Part shown: positions 22,325 to 32,699 of the stretch, in pieces
How positions within the stretch are numbered: the stretch's first letter is position 1
Layout: each line of letters starts with the position of its first letter
DNA from: Oreohelix idahoensis
Taxonomy: Eukaryota > Mollusca > Gastropoda > Stylommatophora > Oreohelicidae
NCBI GenBank assembly: GCA_024509875.1
Contig: JAMPIV010004259.1
Coordinates: forward strand, 310,001 to 374,000
Length of the DNA stretch: 64,000 nt
Direction of reading: 5' to 3'
The notes under the pieces: generated by a model
What the model was told of the DNA's origin: nothing
The model's database searches: none
The model's input: only the letters and a program-made list of their open reading frames with translations
Program-made: the position numbers and the translations under genes

Positions 22325-22984
22325 TGTCAAAGAACTGGATGCTTCTAAGACTAGAGAATAGTAAGATGGAACACGAAGGGGAAAAACTCAAGGCCGCTAC
22401 GAGAAAAACAAAGTAAAAAATTTACTGAATGACCTCGTGTGTTAACTTATCGCCGCTATTATTGTCACTTAAGACTCGTAACGCAAGCAACTATGCCAAT
22501 TAAATGGTAAGTTACACTAGAAAAGAATCTACTCTTACTAACAGTAGAGAAAAATTTATATTAAACAATTTAAAAGGAAAAAAAAAAATTTCCCAGAAAA
22601 TGTTAATTCTCTAACAACAAACTCCGTCCCTGAAGACAATTTTTGAGATGAGACGTAGTTAACTTAATTTTAAAAAATCAGAACAATCCGTCTTTAGCTT
22701 AGCTCAACTCAAACGCTTCATAACCTTTAGTGATTGTAAAACAATCACGCAGTCCCAGCAATTATATAACCAAAAATTTGCAATTCCCTCTGCCAGAGAA
22801 TACAAATGTGACAATCTTTTATTATCACTAACTGCCTGTTCCTGTGGAAAAACAAACCTGTCTTACTTATTGTGTGGTTGGCCCAAAATACTGAACGGCT
22901 TGGTCTAGGGGAAGTAATACTTTTAAAGATTATACCCTACTTCACAAAGACAATCAACCACACTCTATTTACTAGGTTCAAAAT

Positions 22985-23001
22985 CTCGAACGAGCTAACC
23001 A
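22985..23001 (-). promoter_or_regulatory. Primer-binding site of Gmr1-like element (tRNA-Pro-like)
   Basis: On minus, five bases after the 5' LTR, it reads TGGTTAGCTCGTTCGAGA. This resembles, with several mismatches, the complement of a tRNA-Pro 3' end. The plus-strand complement extends into a T-arm-like ggttcaaaatctc. Confidence 0.5.
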
Positions 23002-23006
23002 TATAT

Positions 23007-24566
23007 TGTCGTAATTTTTATCTGAGAGGGTGCTGATGAATATTGGTCCCTTTAGAGTGTAAAGTGATATTGAAGGCTCTGTGAGAATAAGGATTTAGGT
23101 GAATGAGGTAGTAGATTCACAAGCGCTGGGAAGGAGCAAGGACAGTCTCTTATTACGACAATATCTGTTTTCTCACAGACTACTCCTATCTCTCTTCTGC
23201 ACAAACAATTGTGTCAGTTCCAGTCGCTCAGGCGCGCTCACCGATTTGGTGATTCTGTCGCTCAACGTACATGAATACAAACTACACAGATGGAAATGTT
23301 TGGAGTTTTAGGCCAACCGACAACCAACACAAATAAATATTCATACCGTTATTATCATAAAGGACTCACACATAATTGTACATTTACAGTCAAAAATCAA
23401 AGGTTACAAAATACCAATATAACTAGGGAAGAGGGGGTTTTTGAGGAGAAATATCCCATCCACCGTTTCCCGTTTATATCTACTAACAGACAAAACCCGG
23501 TCCCAAAGACAAGAAAGGGGGGGGGGGGGGGTGGGTGATCAGAGATAGGCAATTTAACCCACTGGTAAATATATTACTCTGAGGCAAGGGGTTACAGAAA
23601 GAAGGGGGGGGGGTGTAGAGGAAAGCTAGGGTTCTCAATTGTCTCCCTTTAAATCAACAAATTTTACGGGAGGGGGGAATGAACACAGTTACCCAATCCC
23701 ACTAGGAGAGATCCCGTACAAGGAATATAATGCACCTAAGTATAAGGTCGAACTAATTAAAAGGGTAAAGAAAAGATAAATCTCCTTTCATTCAAAAAAA
23801 AACACACTAGGGCTGGCCATCCCAACAAACACACACGCAGACTTACCGAAAGGTGAATTCTGGCACTTCATAGGAAATACATAAAAAAAATAGCACTAAA
23901 CCTTGGCTTAGGTAAAAGTAATTTCTTCCGTGTACAGCCCCAGATTTTGCGGGTTGTTTAAGTTAACAAAGTGTCCCGAAATCGCTGGACGTTGAAGTTT
24001 AACGGTACTGTTTGTTTATTAGATAAAGTTCCTAAAGAAAGGCACAGGCACTTGGCTAAGCGTGAGGTATGGTGTGGTTCCTAAAATTGGCACAGCTGGC
24101 GGAGATAACTTCCTTTTTCCGTAATGTCACAAGTTAAGAAAAACACTGAGGTAAGTTCTTCTTCGGGAGGGGGGGGGGGGTAAAATCCACTGAATATACG
24201 TGACAGACAGTGTTCAGGTATCGATGCTTTTTCTTCACAAATAGGGGCAGTGAATAAAATATGTTCTGCTTCCAGTTGTCGTTAAGGGCTCTATATGAAC
24301 TAGTATTTTTAAAGTGTTTCTTGAACGCCTTTTTTCTCAGTTACGTTCAGAGGAGCGGGGCCCATTACAGGTCGCCACAAGTTTAGCTTTAAAAAAGTTC
24401 ATATGTTACTGGAGTTATCAAACTGAGTTTGGCAGAACTCTGTATATAGTTAATAATTGCTGGGATGCAGGTTGAATGATCGTTCGTCTGCACAGAAAGA
24501 ATACACTCCAATAGTCACGAAGGTAGATGAAATCCAGCAGGAATCCGACTATGCTATTGCAACTAG
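23007..24566 (-). repeat. 5' LTR of Gmr1-like element, first part (interrupted)
   Basis: Copy of 15749-17360 broken at ...gcaactag by the insertion at 24567. The second part is 31160-31599, following the duplicated ACTAG. Confidence 0.93.
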
Positions 24567-26614
24567 TGTCACGAAGTGTATTCGCCTTCTTTTCTCTCTG
24601 TCAATCTTTTCGCATACCAAAACATTCCTTCTCTCTAAATTCTCTAGAATCTACCACGCGTAAATACACATCAGGAGATCTCCCATTTGCTGCGGGAAAT
24701 AAATTCCTTTGTTCTACGTTTGACTGGCAAAACCACTGTGACCTTTTACCGCTGTGAACTTTTACACCGCGCCCTGAATAATTGCAGTTCAGCCAATGGA
24801 TAGGGAGTGCGGATTATTGTCTTTTGACCTTTGACCTCAGCAACCAAATGGAAACCTGGAGGATTTTGGCGCAATTCTCAAAGCGAAGGCATATTCTCTC
24901 TCGCAAGCCGGCAGACTGACCGGGAACAAAATGGTTGCTCCTAAGAAATACAGATTGGCCCGGTCATTTTAAACAGCCGTGGTTATGAGCGCAGCGAGTA
25001 AGTGATCTATATTGTTATATGAATAACATGAATTAATCATATGTTTATCTGCAACATATCATGTCAGTATCTTTTGTTTTTCACTGTGACAGAAATTAAT
25101 ATCCTTGATTTTGTACAGGAAACAACATTATGTATACTGAAAGTTTCATGTATGAACTACCCTTGTCCTGTTTTATACTGAATGATTTCTACTAATTCTA
25201 CTGTATGATTTCAGCCATGATTATCCTTGTCATATTTTAATCCAGAACTGATTTCTGCAAATATCCTTATTATATTTTAATGTATTGATGTGCATGTATC
25301 CTGTGTTATGATGGTATTATCAAGGTATATGAATGCCTATCACATAAGCACAGAAGTATGTAATGAATGGAAAACAGCACTATAGCCAAATTTCATAAAT
25401 GAATATGTTGACTGACTTGTAATTCAGTGGTTCTCAAACCTTGGCAGCAATGACACCCCAACATGTTACAGAAGAATAGAAAACTATTACCCAGTGGTTC
25501 TAAAATCATTGTTGACAGTGACTCCACATTGAATTTACTGCTCTATGGGCACAATGTAGACCAGTGGTTCTAAAACTTTTGATGACCACTGCCCCAAACT
25601 TCACAGTTGGTGAAGCTAACAGCCCATATGTTGAAAATCACTGCGATAGACAAGCTGTAAGCCAGATATAGGTTTAGATCCACCTGTTTGCTTATAACAT
25701 CAGTTATGCTATAGTATTTTCTAGATAATAAATAGCAATTTGTTATTGATGTTAGCTATGAATGTTTGTTAGATTTCTGATGGCCGATTAGCGCCCAGCA
25801 GATATGGGAAATGACTTCTCTGGCATGATTACTAATGGAGCTCAAATTGTTTGTCAATCCAGTCCTATCCGGTTGTCATACCAGAAGACCTAAGCATAAG
25901 CAGTGTTCTCAAGGGCAGACTTAATCCATCCCAGCTGGTGATGCGCCCTGAGTCAAGACGGAGAAAGCAGCTTGCCATCCTCCGAAACCCTAAAAAGAAC
26001 TTGCGGGACCTGGAGTGCTGGGACATATTGAACCCCTGGCAACAAGACTACATCAGCAATTGAGATGAGTATCTGAACATGCCAGCAGAACCACTAAAGA
26101 ATATTCCCATTGTCCTATGATTAAAAATTAATTCTGACATGGATCAGAACCATTCATAGATTAGGGAACATATCATATAGTTGTATATTTTAATATATTG
26201 TGAGATTCTATTTTCATTTTTGAAAACTTTACATAACAGAGTCTGTTGTTATTTTCTTTGTAATATTTAATTGGGTTGTATAGTTTTATAACATAAATCT
26301 ACACCCTGGGGGCAGAGCCAAAATTAAATAAACACTATTGGGTCGGGATATTTTTAATGTGGCTGGGCACCAAATCTCTTATCCATCTGTATGTACTATG
26401 CATAGTCCTTTATAGGATCTCGGATAAAGAATTTATCGCCTAGAGAATATCCTGTTTAGTTTCACCAGAATTCTCTTAGAAAGTTTTTTTGAGTGGACTA
26501 ATTCCCGAGGAGAGACTGTGCATTTAACTTGCAGTAAGGAAGAGTTTCCTCTAGAGATTATCTTTTATTCATTCCATTCAAGCTGTCCTATCTCCTCAAA
26601 ACCATTTTGTCACA
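24567..26614 (+). repeat. 5' LTR of N1 (2048 bp)
   Basis: Near-identical to 29109-31154. It contains three imperfect ~65-70-bp subrepeats, each starting with ccagtggttct.aaa (about 25431, 25491, 25560). An open frame at 25851-26063 is broken in the sister LTR, so it is not a gene. Confidence 0.93.
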
Positions 26615-26615
26615 C

Positions 26616-26633
26616 TGGGGGCTCGTCCGGGAT
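26616..26633 (+). promoter_or_regulatory. Primer-binding site of N1, perfect tRNA-Pro type
   Basis: TGGGGGCTCGTCCGGGAT, one base after the LTR. As I recall, this is identical over 18 nt to the standard tRNA-Pro primer site used by many vertebrate gammaretroviruses. Confidence 0.9.
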
Positions 26634-27030
26634 TTACTTTTTTCATATTTAGACACTTGTCTGAGATATGAAAACTCTTATCTTTCCTAGACCACTACTG
26701 CTGTAGGTACTTGTCACTTATTGGTGTCCAAGTCTAGGATTAGATTAAAGAGGGGACATATAAATTACCCTAGACTAAAATACATATAAATTTTTTGCAA
26801 GAAAAACACATTTTAGTTATGTTATGAAAAATATTCTTGGTGGTACTGCTGTTATTAGTTACATGTTGTTAATTAATATTTAAATTATATTTTATATATG
26901 CTGGTTTTAAATAACATAGGTTGTTAAAATACTTTAGTTTAGTTACGGCTATAGAAAGTATTTAGGCCTGATTTTTTTTGATAGTGAGTTAGAGATCTCA
27001 TACTTGCTCAGCAAAACCACTGCTGTTAAA

Positions 27031-29073
27031 ATGGATGAGATAAAAGGACTGAAGAAATGGACAGCGCAATCATATAAGATTGGAAAATTATCTGGCTTCT
27101 CGGGAAGTTTGCTGGAAAATTATGTCTCGGAACAGGTAGAATGTTTCATGAGCATAATGGGGCAACAGAACGAATGGAGAGCAAAATGCAAGGAAGAGAA
27201 TGTGGAACATGAGAGACAAAGACAAGAAAAATCCCTCCAGTGTAAGGAAGAACTGCAAGAAATGGAAACTCAGTTTCAACCTACAAAAATGGAATCCAGG
27301 GATAAACTGGAATCTAGGAATCCTTATCATGCCACTCCTTTGCCAGTTGCATCACCATCTTCAGTGGTAAATATAACTGCACCACATGAAGCCGAGTCTA
27401 TGTCTCAGAATTCAGGCTCAGACAGAGCAGAGGCTAGGATATCTAAACAGAGACCTCTAGACTGTCCTGAAAACAAGATTAAGCACAGCTGTGCAAATAA
27501 TCTGAAGAGACCTTCCTCATCCTCAGCAAAAACTCACAACAGGCATACCAAAAACAACCGCACCCACAACCTGGTAAATAGGATCGCTCAAGTAAATAGG
27601 ATCGCTCAACCAAATAGGATCACTCAACGGAAAAGGATTATGCAACCCTATGGGAAGGGAAGGGATGTTCTTGAACATCACCTGTCGGCCACCCTACATC
27701 AGTTAGACTGTAGGCGCCGAGACCAAAACCCACCGACTTCATACAAAGCTAAGATCCCTACCATGGATGGGAGCTTGACGAAGGCCCGGAGTGGATACAG
27801 GGATTCTCAAAATGTGGAGACTGCCACAGTAAATGGAGAACAAATCACCTGTTTGTATTATCAAGGTCTTGGGTGTGATGCCCTTGTCTCAGCCTCTGTC
27901 GTCGACTCTGATCAAGTCACCGAAGAGGATGTTGAGGTAACAGCACCCATGATAAACAACAGAAGGATGATTTTGCCTTTAGCTTGTGTAGAAGTTAGGT
28001 CGAACTTTGTAAACGGCAAAGTAAAGGCCGCAATATTAGATGAACGAATTTACCCCATACCTCAAGGAGGGAAATATATCATCTTAGGAGACTCAGCACG
28101 ATCCAGAGATGGCGTGACTGAACAGGCTATGGAGACTCCAATGCCTAACTCATCTTCCAATATTTTCACTGAAAAGTTGGAAGAGTGCAAAGGGGATGAC
28201 CACCCCAGTGCACTTAATTCTGAACAAGTTTTGATAGTCTCACCCACTAACTGCGTGCAGAAAGTGAAGCCGGGCCAGAGTTTCTTGGTACCTGGTGGGA
28301 TGAAACATGTTTCAGAAATATCTTCCTTTAACATGAGAGAAGCAGCTGTAGAGGAACAGGACCCTCAAGCACTAAGACTTCACTCAGTTCCGATAACCTC
28401 ACCCACTCTCTGGGATCAGAAAGTGAAGCGGGTCCAAATTTCCTTGGTACCTGGTGGGATGAAATATGTTTCAGGAATATCTTCCTTTAACACGGGAGAA
28501 ACGGCTAAAGAGGAACATGAGCCTCAAGCACTTAGTCTTCAGTCAGTTCCGATAACCTCACCCACTATCTGGGATCAGAAAGTGAAGCGGGTTCAAATTT
28601 CCTTGGTACCTGGTGAGCAGGAACAACTGACAGACATATCTTTCTCTGTCACTGGAGAAACAGCGAAAGAAGAACATACACGCTCTCATACCTGGGGAGA
28701 TAGGTATGTGTCCTTAGGCAGGTCAAGTAATATGACTAAAATAAGGTTGTGTATGAGGTTGGCAACCTCATCACGCAAAACTATTTGCTATAGATCCAAT
28801 TGTAAGCAGAGTGTAGGCTTTAGGGCAAGCTCTTTGCCAGGAGGCAAGCTTCAATGGAGGATCCACAAGGAGGAACATAAGAGAGGGAAGATCATACGAG
28901 CAGGATTGCTTAACATACCTCAACTTCTGGACAATGAGGAAACGGATAGACATGTGTTGATTACAGGCATTCCGTTCGACAGAGGAAAAAGAGGAAACAA
29001 TGGGATTGAATTAACAAGAGATATGAAACAGGAAGGTATTGGCAGACAGAAGAGAATAGTCGGCTCAACTTAA
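27031..29073 (+). CDS. N1 Gag-head/protease-like ORF (about 680 aa)
   Basis: The first ATG is at 27031 (MDEIKGLKKW); an in-frame TTG at 27004 was not used. The N-terminal ~100 residues have the same plan as the Gmr1-like Gag head: a helical part with LLENYVSEQVE, then a charged coiled coil (HERQRQEKSLQCKEELQEM). The SCAN-like gag core is absent. A segment around residues 275-355 (TVNGEQITCL... to RIYPIPQGGKYIILG) aligns with the Gmr1-like protease region TVILNGTSTTCLFDTG... to PIYPVILGCRYVFIG, but the catalytic DTG is replaced by YQGLG, so it should be inactive. Three tandem 53-residue repeats follow (28231-28690), then a stretch derived from interspersed repeat R (28715-28830). The frame is fully open over 2 kb, which argues for recent selection or recent insertion. 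Confidence 0.8.
   Translation: MDEIKGLKKWTAQSYKIGKLSGFSGSLLENYVSEQVECFMSIMGQQNEWRAKCKEENVEHERQRQEKSLQCKEELQEMETQFQPTKMESRDKLESRNPYHATPLPVASPSSVVNITAPHEAESMSQNSGSDRAEARISKQRPLDCPENKIKHSCANNLKRPSSSSAKTHNRHTKNNRTHNLVNRIAQVNRIAQPNRITQRKRIMQPYGKGRDVLEHHLSATLHQLDCRRRDQNPPTSYKAKIPTMDGSLTKARSGYRDSQNVETATVNGEQITCLYYQGLGCDALVSASVVDSDQVTEEDVEVTAPMINNRRMILPLACVEVRSNFVNGKVKAAILDERIYPIPQGGKYIILGDSARSRDGVTEQAMETPMPNSSSNIFTEKLEECKGDDHPSALNSEQVLIVSPTNCVQKVKPGQSFLVPGGMKHVSEISSFNMREAAVEEQDPQALRLHSVPITSPTLWDQKVKRVQISLVPGGMKYVSGISSFNTGETAKEEHEPQALSLQSVPITSPTIWDQKVKRVQISLVPGEQEQLTDISFSVTGETAKEEHTRSHTWGDRYVSLGRSSNMTKIRLCMRLATSSRKTICYRSNCKQSVGFRASSLPGGKLQWRIHKEEHKRGKIIRAGLLNIPQLLDNEETDRHVLITGIPFDRGKRGNNGIELTRDMKQEGIGRQKRIVGST
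28231..28690 (+). repeat. Three in-frame tandem repeats of 159 bp (53 aa)
   Basis: Units start near 28231, 28390 and 28549. Each codes for SPT..(W/V)(D)QKVK.VQ.SLVPGG followed by IS(S)F....E.A.EE. The third unit is shorter at its end. The length is a multiple of three, so the frame is kept. Confidence 0.85.
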
Positions 29074-29095
29074 GTTAGCCGTAGGCATAACTTTT

Positions 29096-29106
29096 AAAAG
29101 GGGGCC
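29096..29106 (+). promoter_or_regulatory. Polypurine tract of N1
   Basis: aaaagggggcc, two bases before the 3' LTR start. Confidence 0.85.
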
Positions 29107-29108
29107 TA

Positions 29109-31154
29109 TGTCACGAAGTGTATTCGCCTTCTTTTCTCTCTGTCAATCTTTTCTCATACCAAAACATTCCTTCTCTCTAAATTCTCTAGAATCTACCACG
29201 CGTAAATACACATCAGGAGATCTCCCATTTGCTGCGGGAAATAAATTCCTTTGTTCTACGTTTGACTGGCAAAACCACTGTGACCTTTTACCGCTGTGAA
29301 CTTTTACACCGCGCCCTGAATAATTGCAGTTCAGCCAATGGATAGGGAGTGCGGATTATTGTCTTTTGACCTTTGACCTCAGCAACCAAACGGAAACCTG
29401 GAGGATTTTGGCGCGATTCTCAAAGCGCTAGCCATTCTCTCGCAAGCCGGCAGACTGACCGGGAACAAAATGGTTGCTCCTAAGAAATACAGAGGGGCCC
29501 GATCATTTAAACAGCGGTGGTTGTGAGCGCAGCGAGTAAGTGATCTATATTGTTATATGAATAACATGAAATAATCATATGTTTATCTACAACATATCAT
29601 GTCAGTATCTTTTGTTTTTCACTGTGACAGAAATTAATATCCTTGATTTTGTACAGGAGACAACAACATTATGTATACTGAAAGTTTCATCTATGAACTA
29701 CCCTTGTCCTGTTTTATACTGAATGATTTCTACTAATTCTACTGTATGATTTCAGCCATGATTATTCTTGTCATATTTTAATCCTGAACTGATTTCTGCA
29801 AATATCCTTATTATATTTTAATGTGTTAATGTGCATGTATCCTATGTTATGATGGTATTATCAAGGTATATGAATGCCTATCACATAAACTTAGAACTAT
29901 GTAATGAATGGGCAACAGCACTAGCCAATTTTATAAATGAATATGTTGACTGACTTGTAATTCAGTGGTTCTCAAACCTTGGCAGCAATGACACCCCCCA
30001 CCATGTTACACATGAATAGAAAACTATTACCCAGTGGTTCTCAAACCATTGTTGACAGTGACCCCACATTGAATTTACTGCTCTATGGGCACAAGGTAGA
30101 CCAGTGGTTCTCAAACTTTTGATGACCACTGCCCCAAACTTCACAGTTGGTGAAGCTAACAGCCCATATGTTGAAAATCACTGCGGTAAACAAGCTGGAA
30201 GCCAGATATAGGTTTAGATCCACCTGTTTGCTTATAACATCAGTTATGCTATAGTACTTTATAGATAATAAATAGTACTTTGTTATTGATGTTAGCTATG
30301 AATGTTTGTTAGATTTCTGATGGACGATTAGCGTCCAGCAGATATGGGAAATGACTTCTCTGGCATGATTACTAATGGAGCTTCAATTGTTTGTCAATCC
30401 AGTCCTATCCGGTTGTCATACCAGAAGACTAAACCATAAGCAGTGTTCTCAAGGGCAGACTTAATCCATCCCAGCTGGTGATGCGCCCTGAGTCAAGACG
30501 GAGAAAGCAGCTTGCCATCCTCCGAAACCCTAAAAAGAACTTGCGGGACCTGGAGTGCTGGGACATATTGAACCCCTGGCAACAAGACTACATCAGCAAT
30601 TGAGATGAGTATCTGAACATGCCAGCAGAACCACTGCAGAATATTCCCATTGTCCTATGATTAAAAATTAATTCTGACATGGATCAGAACCATTCATAGA
30701 TTAGGGAACATATCATATAGTTGTATATTTTAATATATTGTGAGATTCTATTTTCATTTTTGAAAACTTTACATAACAGAGTCTGTTGTTATTTTCTTTG
30801 TAATATTTAATTGGGTTGTATAGTTTTAATAACATAAATCTACACCCTGGGGGCAGAGCCAAAATTAAATAACACTATTGGGTCGGGATATTTTTAATGT
30901 GGCTGGGCACCAAATCTCTTATCCATCTGTATGTACTATACATAGTCCTTTATAGGATCTCGGATAAAGAATTTATCGCCTAGAGAATATCCTGTTTAGT
31001 TTCACCAGAATTCTCTTGGAAAGTTTTTTTGAGTGGACTAATTCCCGAGGAGAGACTGTGCATTCAACTTGCAGTAAGGAAGAGTTTCCTCTAGAGATTA
31101 TCTTTTATTCATTCCATTCAAGCTGTCCTATCTCCTCAAAACCATTTTGTCACA
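29109..31154 (+). repeat. 3' LTR of N1 (2046 bp)
   Basis: Sister of 24567-26614 with scattered substitutions and small indels. It ends TTTTGTCACA, followed by the ACTAG duplication. Confidence 0.93.
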
Positions 31155-31159
31155 ACTAG

Positions 31160-31599
31160 GATTCTGTCAGAGCGAACGATAAAATGCAGTTTCTCGGAGT
31201 TCTCTATTTATACTTATCGAATGTAACTTGAATAGGGCGTGTTAAATTTTCGCACCTTTCTTGATCTTGAGCAAAATTCGGGGTACCTCGCTGATGTGTT
31301 AACAGCTGCGATTCCTTCGTTTTCCCCGGTCTACCGATTTTCTTCCGTCTCAAGCGGCTCGCATAAGAGTGCGAAAATTTCCCGAGAAGCTAACTCTGTG
31401 AGCTGCAAGTCCCTGATTCTTTAGATCGCGGCCGCTCCACGTTGAATTCTGAAGATCAGCCTGTTCTTTGATGGTACCGCTGCATGCCGGTAAAAGTTAC
31501 AACAGATGATCAGGGGTTCTAAAGTTATGAGAGGCCAATATTCTGTTATCATCCATCGAGTCAGGGAAATTCATTTGTCATACTTAGACGTACGTCACA
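31160..31599 (-). repeat. 5' LTR of Gmr1-like element, second part
   Basis: Continues the copy of 17360-17807 (gattctgtcagagcgaacga... to acgtacgtcaca) after the N1 insertion. It is followed by the element's own GTGTC duplication. Confidence 0.93.
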
Positions 31600-31604
31600 G
31601 TGTC

Positions 31605-32665
31605 AAGAAAGAACATTCCAGCACCTCTGATTCATTCTATACAGACCTTCTACAAGTCTTGTAGAAATTATGTGAGGACAGCAAACCAAAGGTCAGAAGA
31701 GTTCAGAACCAGCACTGGTGTAAGATAAGGTGATATCCTGTCACCTTATCTTTTCATACTCATGGACGATGTCATCAAGGCATGTAAGGAGAGAACAAAA
31801 AAAAGTATTCATTGGGGTACTGGAAGATGAGACAGGTCTGTATTTCAGAGCTGGCATTTGCTGATGATGTTGCCCTGATTGCTAAATCAGAGGCACATCT
31901 CCAATCCAACCTGCAAGTCTGGAAGGAAGAGCTGGAGAAGAGAGAGAGATGGTCATAAGCAGCTCTAAAACAAAATCCACGGTGATATCACGAGAAGAAA
32001 GAAGACATAAAGCTGGGAGAACAGGTCCTGGAGCAGGTCGACCAGTTTAAATACCTTGGAGTTATTATAGACCGAAAGGGAGGCATCAAAGAAGAGTTAG
32101 ACTCTCGAAAAGCAGCAGCTGGGAGACTTTTTCAGACCATAAATCGAGGATTCCTAAGCAAGAGAGAGGTTGGTAAGAAAACGAAGATGGCTGTATACCG
32201 CTCCACCTATATCCCAGTCTTGACATATGGATGCGAGTCATGGGCAATGACTACAACCCACAAAAGCCAGATCCAAACCTCAGAAATGAGGTATCTGAGG
32301 AAGGTGGTTGAAGTAAAAAGAAGAGACATGGTCCGTAACCAGACGATACGTCAAGGCCTAAAATCTCACCCCCTGCAGACCAATGTAGAACAGTCCCAAC
32401 TAAGATGGTTTGGCCATGTCTGCAGAATGGGAGAAGATCGGCTACCACGACAAGCATGGGAAACAAAGAGCCAGGGATCCAGACCCTCAGGACGATCCAG
32501 AGTCCGCTGGGAGGACAACATTAGACAATCTTTAAAGGACCGAGGACTAGAAAGGAACCAGGCCAGGAGGAAGACAGCCGATAAGATAGTCTGGCGCTCT
32601 CTCTTCCAAACCTCTACACCTCACGGTAGAAGGGGAACGACTAAGTTAGTAAGTAAATAATAAAA
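31605..32665 (+). mobile_element. LINE (family B), 3' part: RT end and C-terminal domain
   Basis: Continuation of 14470-15748 after the LTR element. Broken frames read DILSPYLFILMDDVIKACKE, FADDVA-like, LEQVDQFKYLGVIIDRKGGI. A 157-codon open frame (32187-32660) follows with YIPVLTYGCESWAMTT, QLRWFGHVCRMGEDRLPRQA and KTADKIVWRSLFQTS. The end aagttagtaagtaaataata is the (TAAG)n-type tail. A 5'-truncated copy of this family lies at 11000-11263. Confidence 0.88.
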
Positions 32666-32699
32666 CAAATGACAATAAACAATAAGGGGTGTCTTCTTC

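Larger units (their letters stand above)
24567..31154 (+). mobile_element. Non-autonomous LTR retrotransposon N1, nested in Gmr1-like 5' LTR
   Basis: LTRs 24567-26614 (2048 bp) and 29109-31154 (2046 bp) start TGTCACGAAG and end TTTTGTCACA. The target duplication ACTAG is at 24562-24566 and 31155-31159. The PBS is at 26616-26633 and the PPT at 29096-29106. The only ORF (27031-29073) has gag-head and protease-like sequence. No RT, RNase H or integrase exists anywhere in the 2.5-kb internal region. It must depend on proteins made elsewhere, plausibly from a Gmr1-like element. Confidence 0.92.
15749..31599 (-). mobile_element. Gmr1-like Ty3/gypsy LTR retrotransposon, carrying a nested insertion
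   Basis: Complete element on minus: 5' LTR at the right (23007-24566 continuing 31160-31599), 3' LTR at the left (15749-17807), ends TG...CA, target duplication GTGTC at 15744-15748 and 31600-31604. The internal region 17808-23006 holds gag-PR-INT-RT-RH. The INT-before-RT order is the hallmark of the Gmr1 group of Ty3/gypsy elements. Its 5' LTR is split by the non-autonomous element 24567-31154. The LTR copies differ by few substitutions plus G-run length, so the insertion is recent. The orientation is that of the host gene's transcription. Confidence 0.92.

Noticed and set aside
25851..26063. 70-codon ORF in the N1 5' LTR
   Set aside because: The sister LTR copy has a broken frame at the same place.
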